11,072 nucleotides of DNA from CAKVOD01 sp050872805 (GTDB taxonomy: Bacteria > Bacillota > Clostridia > Christensenellales > UBA1242): assembly GCA_050872805.1 (NCBI GenBank), contig JBNMHN010000035.1, positions 1 through 11,072 on the forward strand, in the 5' to 3' direction. Below the pieces are notes generated by a model, which ran no database searches, was not told the DNA's origin, and saw only the letters and a list, made by a program, of their open reading frames with translations. A program made the translations under genes and the position numbers. Of the stretch, positions 7,528-11,072 are shown one piece after another (positions within the stretch are counted from its first letter, which is position 1; each line of letters starts with the position of its first letter).

Positions 7528-7637
7528 GTGCGAAAGCGCACGGCTACAGGTACTGTTCCTACGCGTAAGTTGCTTGCGTGGGCGGCAAATTTGCGGTGCT
7601 TTCTAGTTAGGGTACACCTCGTGGTGCGATAGCGCAC
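7528..7637 (-). repeat. Hairpin-bounded ~93-bp repeat, copy 2
   Basis: GTGCG-AAAG-CGCAC (7528-7541) and GTGCG-ATAG-CGCAC (7624-7637) bound the unit, with starts 96 bp apart. Read on the minus strand, the body has CTAGAAAG, GCCGCC, then ACGCGTAGGAACAGTACCTG. Both hairpins use the GTGCG/CGCAC stem, which differs from other copies but stays fully paired. Confidence 0.8.
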
Positions 7638-7640
7638 TGC

Positions 7641-7664
7641 AGGCGGGGCTATCCCCGTTTTCGT
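7641..7664 (+). repeat. Solo boundary hairpin with T-rich tail
   Basis: CGGGG-CTAT-CCCCG (7644-7657) is a perfect hairpin preceded by CTGCAG as at the right end of the repeat units, so it looks like a plus-orientation remnant. The TTTT at 7658-7661 and further Ts could make it a weak terminator for the operon upstream. Confidence 0.5.
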
Positions 7665-7670
7665 TTATAA

Positions 7671-7700
7671 TTGCACACAAAATAATTTCGTGCATACTAT
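7671..7700 (+). promoter_or_regulatory. Candidate promoter of the collagen-like gene
   Basis: TTGCAC (7671-7676) and TACTAT (7695-7700) are 18 bp apart. A perfect TATAAT also occurs at 7666-7671 but has no recognisable -35 box 17 bp upstream, where the solo hairpin lies. Either could be used; a dual promoter is possible. Confidence 0.4.
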
Positions 7701-7704
7701 GAAG

Positions 7705-7730
7705 TGTAGCACAAAACAAAACGTGCTACA
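7705..7730 (+). other. Stem-loop at the 5' end of the collagen-like mRNA
   Basis: TGTAGCAC (7705-7712) pairs perfectly with GTGCTACA (7723-7730) around a 10-nt A-rich loop. With the -10 box at 7695 the transcript would begin at or just before this stem, and the ribosome binding site lies 5 nt beyond it. This placement resembles 5' stem-loops that protect messages from decay. Confidence 0.5.
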
Positions 7731-7746
7731 AAACAAGAGGTGAAAG

Positions 7747-8190
7747 ATGTGCAATATTTGCGGATGCAGAAGATGTCGCTGCTGTTGCCCGACGCCTCGT
7801 TTTAGGACGGCAAGCACGGTCGTTGCAACTGGCGCGATTGTTGGACCAATTGGCCCAACGGGCGCTACAGGTCCACAAGGTGCGCAAGGGGTTACTGGCC
7901 CGACAGGCGCAACAGGACCGACGGGCGCGACGGGTGCAACAGGTGCAGACGGCATTTCCCCAATCTTTGCCGTAGGCGAAACCACCACTCTTGAGCCGAA
8001 TGAAGAAGCATACGTTACTGACACTATTGTTGGCAACGTGCACACTCTCAATTTCTTCATCCCACGCGGTGCGACTGGCGCTACAGGGCCAACAGGTGCA
8101 ACTGGCGCTACTGGGCCAACTGGGCCGACAGGTGCAACTGGCGCTACTGGGCCAACTGGGCCGACGGGACCTGCAGGTGCGGGCGGTTAA
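7747..8190 (+). CDS. Short collagen-like (BclA-type) Gly-X-Thr repeat protein
   Basis: The ATG at 7747 follows AAGAGGTG (7735-7742). The 147-residue product begins with a Cys-rich segment (MCNICGCRRCRCCCP, seven Cys). A first collagen-like block of G-X-T/Q/P triplets (about 33-67) follows. Next is a small non-collagen domain of about 40 residues (GISPIFAVGETTT... to ...FFIPRG), then a second GATGPT block to the end at PAGAGG. Such proteins form trimeric stalks on spore exosporia or cell surfaces in Bacillota. The usual C-terminal globular trimerisation domain is absent. The Cys cluster could give disulfide cross-linking, and there is no signal peptide, as in exosporium proteins. The second block contains a perfect 36-bp tandem duplication. 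It is monocistronic, with its own promoter and terminator candidates. Confidence 0.85.
   Translation: MCNICGCRRCRCCCPTPRFRTASTVVATGAIVGPIGPTGATGPQGAQGVTGPTGATGPTGATGATGADGISPIFAVGETTTLEPNEEAYVTDTIVGNVHTLNFFIPRGATGATGPTGATGATGPTGPTGATGATGPTGPTGPAGAGG
8092..8163 (+). repeat. Perfect 36-bp tandem duplication in the collagen-like gene
   Basis: Bases 8092-8127 and 8128-8163 are identical. Each unit encodes 12 residues (four Gly-X-Y triplets). The lack of even synonymous differences points to recent duplication by slippage, so length variation between strains is expected. Confidence 0.9.
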
Positions 8191-8218
8191 TGGCGTACGC
8201 CACTGGCGTGTTGTTTTT
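8191..8218 (+). terminator. Hairpin directly after the collagen-like stop, possible terminator
   Basis: TGGC-GTAC-GCCA (8191-8202) begins on the base after the TAA and matches the tetraloop hairpin type of the repeats. An overlapping alternative, ACGCC-ACT-GGCGT (8197-8209), is followed by TTGTTTTT (8211-8218) and would be a small intrinsic terminator. The two folds are mutually exclusive. Confidence 0.45.
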
Positions 8219-8330
8219 ACAAGTGAACCACTTTTATAGGCTGCAAACCTAGTACCTATTTATAGAGTGTTATATTTGTACGGCAAATATTACAAACACG
8301 GGTGTTGGTTGGGTGACACAAAAGCACATT

Positions 8331-8361
8331 AAGCACATAGTTACTTGACTATGTGCTTTTT
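8331..8361 (+). terminator. Intrinsic terminator sharing its core with the one at 2843
   Basis: AAGCACATAGT (8331-8341) pairs with ACTATGTGCTT (8348-8358) around a 6-nt loop, followed by T5 (8357-8361). The core ACATAGTTA-4 nt-ACTATGT is identical to the terminator at 2843, while the outer pairs differ in a compensated way. Between 8219 and 8330 I see only weak short dyads and no gene. Confidence 0.65.
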
Positions 8362-8469
8362 GTGGCAGAGGCCACGGCTGCAGGTACTTTTCCTACAAGT
8401 AATTTACTTTGCTAGACGGCACACTTGCATTCTTTCTATATTTTTTTGTTCTCGAATGGCAGAGGCCAC
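8362..8469 (-). repeat. Hairpin-bounded ~93-bp repeat, copy 3
   Basis: Hairpins GTGGC-AGAG-GCCAC (8362-8375) and TGGC-AGAG-GCCA (within 8456-8469) start 94 bp apart. On the minus strand the body shows GAGAACAAA, TATAGAAAG, GCCGTC, then TGTAGGAAAAGTACCTGC. It shares its hairpin at 8456 with copy 4. Confidence 0.85.
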
Positions 8470-8564
8470 GGCTGCAGGTACTTTCCCTACGCGTCACAAA
8501 CTTTTGGGGACGGCGTATTCATATGCTTTCTACATTAGTTGCCTTTCGGTGGGGATAGCCCCGC
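8456..8564 (-). repeat. Hairpin-bounded ~93-bp repeat, copy 4
   Basis: In tandem with copy 3, it runs from the shared hairpin at 8456 to GTGGGG-ATAG-CCCCGC (8549-8564), 93 bp between starts. On the minus strand it has TGTAGAAAG, GCCGTC, then ACGCGTAGGGAAAGTACCTGC. Confidence 0.85.
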
Positions 8565-8569
8565 TGCTA

Positions 8570-8660
8570 GTGGCAAACGCCACAGGTGCAGGTGCTTTTC
8601 CTACGGAAATTTGGCTTTTTGAGGGTGGTATGTTTAAATTTCTTTGTCCGCAAATTATCA
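8570..8660 (-). repeat. Degenerate hairpin-bounded repeat, copy 5
   Basis: The hairpin GTGGC-AAAC-GCCAC (8570-8583) is followed by a recognisable unit end, GGTGCAGGTGCTTTTCCTAC. The rest to about 8660 aligns only loosely (GGGTGG for GACGGC, TTTCTTTG for TTCTTTCT), and no far hairpin is left. Confidence 0.55.
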
Positions 8661-8688
8661 AAGAAATTATTTTTTTATATTAAATGGC

Positions 8689-8717
8689 TTGAAAAAAGGT
8701 AAAAATTATGATAAAAT
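8689..8717 (+). promoter_or_regulatory. Promoter of the AAA_14 ATPase gene
   Basis: TTGAAA (8689-8694) and TAAAAT (8712-8717) are 17 bp apart. Transcription would begin near 8724, leaving an untranslated leader of about 98 nt that contains the periodic boxes described separately. Confidence 0.65.
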
Positions 8718-8804
8718 AGCGTGAGAAGTTAAAAAATTAGGATAATCTAGCACGAAAAATGAAAAAGTGACGATAATGTAGTATGGCGTGTTGGATTATC
8801 ATAA
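8701..8804 (+). repeat. Three imperfect 30-bp repeats and an inverted box upstream of the ATPase gene
   Basis: Segments 8701-8730, 8731-8760 and 8761-8790 align without gaps around A-rich stretches followed by GATAA-(2 nt)-TAG-like cores at 8710, 8741 and 8771. TTATGATAA (8706-8714) recurs inverted as TTATCATAA (8796-8804). The array runs from the -10 box to just before the ribosome binding site (GGGGAG, 8812-8817), and may be a repressor-binding array or a set of stacked -10-like boxes. Confidence 0.45.
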
Positions 8805-8822
8805 AAGTTTAGGGGAGACGTT

Positions 8823-10043
8823 ATGTATATTAAAAGACACATTGAGCCAATTATTGAGAAAAGCAAGTCGGGCTATCCTGCGGTGCTGATTGTGGGTGCG
8901 CGTCAAGTGGGCAAGAGTACGGTGCTGAAGAATTTGTATCCGTCGATGAGATATGAGACACTTGACGACCCATTTTTGTTGCAGGCGATTGAGGCGGACA
9001 CGGTTGCTTACTTGAAGTTGCAGGGCACGCCGTTCATTATTGACGAGGTGCAGCGTGTTCCAAATTTATTTTTGGGGCTAAAGTATATGATTGATACGCA
9101 AAAGCGCGACGGAATGTACTTGCTCACGGGGTCGCAAAAGTTTGAGTTGATGAAAAATGTGAGCGAGAGTTTGAGCGGGCGCATATCATTAATCAATATG
9201 TTGGGGCTTTCGAGTCGCGAACTGGCTGGCGACGATTTTTGCGAGCCGTTTTTGCCGACTACTGATTATTTGTTGCGCCGCGATACCAAAATTTCTACCG
9301 ACCAAGTCGCGCTTTGGGCGCGCATACATCGCGGCAGTATGCCAAAGTTGTATGATAATCCTGACCTTGACTGGGAGCAATATTACGCGGGTTATGTGGC
9401 GACGTATTTGGAGCGCGATGTTCGACAACTAGAGCAGGTGGGCGACACGCTGACGTTTTTGCAGTTTATGACGGCGCTTGCAAGTCGCACGGGCGAATTG
9501 CTGAATATGAACAGCATTGCGCAAGACATTGGGGTTAGTGCGACGACGATCAAGAGGTGGCTTGCAATTTTGCAGCAGTCGAATATCATTTATCTTTTGC
9601 AACCGTTTTCGCTCAATGTCAGCAAGCGCGTTGTTAAGACGCCGAAAGTTTATTTTACTGATACGGGCTTGGTTTGCTACTTGTGCAAGTGGTTGACGCC
9701 TGAAACGCTTTGCAATGGTGCGCAGGCGGGCGGAATTTTTGAGACGTATGTTGTCAGTGAGTTGCTGAAGTCCTATTACAACGCGGGCAAAGAGCCGCCA
9801 CTATACTTTTTCCGCGACACAAACGGCAAGGAAGTAGATGTTTTGATTTATCAAAATGGAACATTATATCCGCTTGAGATTAAAAAAACGTCTAGCCCAA
9901 ATGTTAAGGACATCAAGCATTTTGCGGCGCTAGACGACGCTTTCCCGACTTTGCAAATCGGTGAGGGGGGCGTGATTTGCAATCAGGACCGTCTTTTGCC
10001 GCTTGGCGCTTCCAACAAAATTATCCCTGTCTCCTACCTCTAG
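8823..10043 (+). CDS. AAA_14/DUF4143 ATPase
   Basis: The ATG at 8823 follows GGGGAG at 5 nt spacing. The 406 residues match the AAA_14 plus DUF4143 architecture at full length. Visible motifs are Walker A GARQVGKST (25-33), Walker B FIIDEVQ (71-77), LLTGSQ (100-105) and a likely arginine finger in SGR (118-120). A middle region holds YVATYLERDVRQL (191-203), followed by a helix-turn-helix-like segment SIAQDIGVSATTIKRWL (231-247). The C-terminal part has FETYVVSEL (306-314) and a PD-(D/E)XK-like pair, D339 and E352-I-K354. The family is widespread in bacteria and archaea with no settled function; DNA-related or toxin/defence roles have been suggested. The nuclease-like residues look intact, but activity is inference. 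The gene stands alone between oppositely oriented repeat arrays. Confidence 0.9.
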   Translation: MYIKRHIEPIIEKSKSGYPAVLIVGARQVGKSTVLKNLYPSMRYETLDDPFLLQAIEADTVAYLKLQGTPFIIDEVQRVPNLFLGLKYMIDTQKRDGMYLLTGSQKFELMKNVSESLSGRISLINMLGLSSRELAGDDFCEPFLPTTDYLLRRDTKISTDQVALWARIHRGSMPKLYDNPDLDWEQYYAGYVATYLERDVRQLEQVGDTLTFLQFMTALASRTGELLNMNSIAQDIGVSATTIKRWLAILQQSNIIYLLQPFSLNVSKRVVKTPKVYFTDTGLVCYLCKWLTPETLCNGAQAGGIFETYVVSELLKSYYNAGKEPPLYFFRDTNGKEVDVLIYQNGTLYPLEIKKTSSPNVKDIKHFAALDDAFPTLQIGEGGVICNQDRLLPLGASNKIIPVSYL

Positions 10044-10047
10044 TGCG

Positions 10048-10155
10048 GCGGGGCTATCCACGCGAGAACGAAAGCATATAGAAAGCATATAACTATGCCG
10101 TCCGTAAAAATGACTGACGCGTAGGACAGTACCCACAGCGGTGGCCTATGCCACC
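10048..10155 (+). repeat. Hairpin-bounded ~93-bp repeat, copy 6
   Basis: It starts 4 nt after the ATPase stop with GCGGGG-CTAT-CCACGC (10048-10063, one unpaired position) and ends in the hairpin GGTGGC-CTAT-GCCACC (10140-10155), 92 bp between starts. The body has GAGAACGAAAG, TATAGAAAG, GCCGTC and ACGCGTAGGACAGTACCCAC. It is tandem with copy 7 and shares a hairpin with it. Confidence 0.85.
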
Positions 10156-10249
10156 GAGAATAAACTTATATAGAAAGAATGTAAGTGCGCCGTCCACTAA
10201 ATTCACTTAGACGTAGGGAAAGTACCTGTAGCAGCGGGGCTATCCCCGC
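10140..10249 (+). repeat. Hairpin-bounded ~93-bp repeat, copy 7
   Basis: It runs from the shared hairpin at 10140 to GCGGGG-CTAT-CCCCGC (10234-10249), 94 bp between starts. The body has GAGAATAAA, TATAGAAAG, GCCGTC and ACGTAGGGAAAGTACCTG, very close to copy 1. Confidence 0.85.
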
Positions 10250-10279
10250 GAGATTTTTGGGAAAGTTATCGAAAAAGTG

Positions 10280-10288
10280 TGCTATAAT
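10280..10288 (+). promoter_or_regulatory. Extended -10 promoter of the DUF4373 gene
   Basis: TGCTATAAT is a perfect extended -10 element (TGn plus TATAAT). No good -35 box lies at 16-18 bp; TTGGGA at 10257-10262 is 20 bp away. Transcription would start near 10295, so the leader is very short (about 14 nt). Confidence 0.6.
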
Positions 10289-10308
10289 TGTTATAAAGGA
10301 AAAACTTT

Positions 10309-11072
10309 ATGAACATCAAAAAAGGAATTGATTATAGACCGCTCGTGTGCTACTTCGACGACGACACCAAATTAATGATAGGCAAACTAGGGCTTGCAGG
10401 CTATGGCTGCCTGCAACTACTGTTTAATAAAATGGCAATGGAAAACGGCTACTATCTCGAATGGAATCCGCGCAAGCAAGCATTGTTCACGCTCGACATA
10501 TACGAAAAGGACGAACGACTCATCGAAAACTGCGTGCAATACTGCCTCGACAACGGCATTTTCGACAAAGATATGTACGAAAAACACCACGTGTTGACAA
10601 GCCGTGAAATCCAAAAAGACTACAAGCAAATCACGCAAAAGCGCATAAATCCGTGGCACGCCCCGCAATATGTCTATCCAGAACTGCTGGACGAACCCAA
10701 AACCCTCGCTGCCGAATATGCAAGTTCCGCAACAACAGCGACAAAGCCGACCGCAATAACCGCTGCGGAAACTGCAATTCCAAAGGAATACGCAAATAAA
10801 ATTGTAAACATTTCGGAAAATACAAAATGTTCAAGTAATAACGCTAACAAACTAAACGAAACGAATATTTCGCAAGCGCAAAACGGGGAAGAAAAAGCGT
10901 CCAAAATTCAAAATGACGTCCATTTGGCTCAAACCGACGTCATTTTGGGGCAAACGGACGACATTTTGGGGCAAAATGACGTCAGTTTGAAACAAAGAGA
11001 AAGAGAAGAAGAAAGAAAAAGTCAAAAAAAAGAAGAAAGTGAGATAAAAGTTATAGGAGAGAAAGAGAAAAA
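10309..11072 (+). CDS. DUF4373 (Lin1244/Lin1753-like) replication-type protein, 3' end outside window
   Basis: The ATG at 10309 follows AAAGGA (10295-10300) at 8 nt. The frame stays open for 254 codons to the window edge, so the C-terminus is missing. Residues 7-112 match the DUF4373 N-terminal domain typical of clostridial and listerial phage-type replisome organisers: DYRPLVCYFDDD, a GLAGYGCLQLLF helix, NGYYLEWN, and DNGIFDKDMYEKHHVLTSREIQK. After it comes a low-complexity Ala/Thr/Asn linker (130-200). Four 7-residue repeats follow (QNDVHLA, QTDVILG, QTDDILG, QNDVSLK; 201-228), then a highly charged Arg/Glu/Lys stretch. A DnaD-like domain may follow outside the window. Many members are phage or mobile-element genes, but chromosomal copies are common in this group. 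A role in replication initiation is inferred from family only. Confidence 0.8.
   Translation, partial: MNIKKGIDYRPLVCYFDDDTKLMIGKLGLAGYGCLQLLFNKMAMENGYYLEWNPRKQALFTLDIYEKDERLIENCVQYCLDNGIFDKDMYEKHHVLTSREIQKDYKQITQKRINPWHAPQYVYPELLDEPKTLAAEYASSATTATKPTAITAAETAIPKEYANKIVNISENTKCSSNNANKLNETNISQAQNGEEKASKIQNDVHLAQTDVILGQTDDILGQNDVSLKQREREEERKSQKKEESEIKVIGEKEK
10909..10992 (+). repeat. Four 21-bp direct repeats (iteron-like) inside the DUF4373 gene
   Basis: Units at 10909-10929, 10930-10950, 10951-10971 and 10972-10992 share CAAAnnGACGnCnnTTTGnnn. Each has an internal dyad, best seen in the fourth unit, where CAAA and TTTG flank TGACGTCA. They keep the reading frame and encode four heptapeptides. 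Confidence 0.8.
10994..11072 (+). other. Polypurine tract next to the 21-bp repeats
   Basis: Of 79 bases to the window edge only 7 are pyrimidines; 10994-11021 is an unbroken 28-base purine run and 11024-11039 one of 16. The tract is A-rich and lies directly beside the direct repeats, within the coding frame (Arg/Glu/Lys codons). Confidence 0.75.

Noticed and set aside
7665..8060. 131-codon minus-strand frame rich in Pro/Val/Ala repeats
   Set aside because: It is the antisense reading of the collagen-like Gly-X-Thr codons, which produce long open antisense frames.
8345..8683. 112-codon plus-strand reading frame between the collagen-like gene and the ATPase gene
   Set aside because: It runs through hairpin-bounded repeats 3-5 and its peptide (e.g. 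AAGTFPT, ATGAGAFPT) merely translates the repeat body. There is no ribosome binding site.
9930..10136. 68-codon minus-strand reading frame over the end of the ATPase gene
   Set aside because: Half is antisense to the ATPase and half is repeat copy 6; there is no start signal.
8362..10249. CRISPR array
   Set aside because: Repeats are 92-96 bp apart with conserved bodies between short palindromes; there are no unique spacers between identical repeats and no cas genes.
1..11072. tRNA or rRNA genes
   Set aside because: I saw no cloverleaf with a TTCGA-type T-loop and CCA-compatible acceptor, nor any rRNA-like sequence, though a covariance search could not be run.

Overview
The window looks like chromosomal DNA of a low-to-moderate-GC Gram-positive anaerobe of the Bacillota, probably an uncultured clostridial lineage. 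The grounds are the lipoteichoic acid synthase and DgkB-type lipid kinase, a BclA-like collagen-like protein, consensus sigma-A promoters, strong AGGAG-type ribosome binding sites, TGA used as a stop, and a Lin1244/DUF4373-type replication protein. No lower rank can be fixed from the sequence.

Layout. (1) 2-2038: C-terminal part of a large surface protein built of bacterial Ig-like modules; it enters from upstream. (2) 2039-2398: a gap with dyads, a terminator and a good promoter. (3) 2399-2794: a small three-helix membrane protein. (4) 2793-2984: a terminator and hairpin-bounded repeats between convergent genes. (5) 2988-4106, minus strand: a membrane-anchored alkaline phosphatase. (6) 4226-7524: an apparent operon of a diacylglycerol kinase family protein, an LTA-synthase-type phosphoglycerol transferase and a dUTPase-like protein. 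(7) 7747-8190: a short collagen-like protein with a Cys-rich N-terminus. (8) 8191-8822: a gene-free stretch with terminators, three hairpin-bounded repeats and a promoter with 30-bp periodic boxes. (9) 8823-10043: an AAA_14/DUF4143 ATPase. (10) 10048-10249: two more tandem repeats. (11) 10309 to the window end: a DUF4373 replication-type protein, cut off by the window, carrying four 21-bp direct repeats and then a polypurine tract.

How the genes fit together. LTA synthase releases diacylglycerol each time it takes glycerol phosphate from phosphatidylglycerol, and DgkB returns that diacylglycerol to phosphatidic acid. The overlapping dgkB-like and ltaS-like genes therefore look like a lipid-recycling cell-envelope module. 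The divergent alkaline phosphatase has its own promoter, framed by an inverted repeat.

The most unusual content is non-coding. A repeat family of about 93 bp has units bounded by short tetraloop hairpins. The stems change in a compensated way between copies, and tandem units share a hairpin. Such hairpins sit within 0-4 nt of the stop codon of five genes. Second is the iteron-like array inside the DUF4373 gene, whose layout resembles the phage lambda origin inside gene O.
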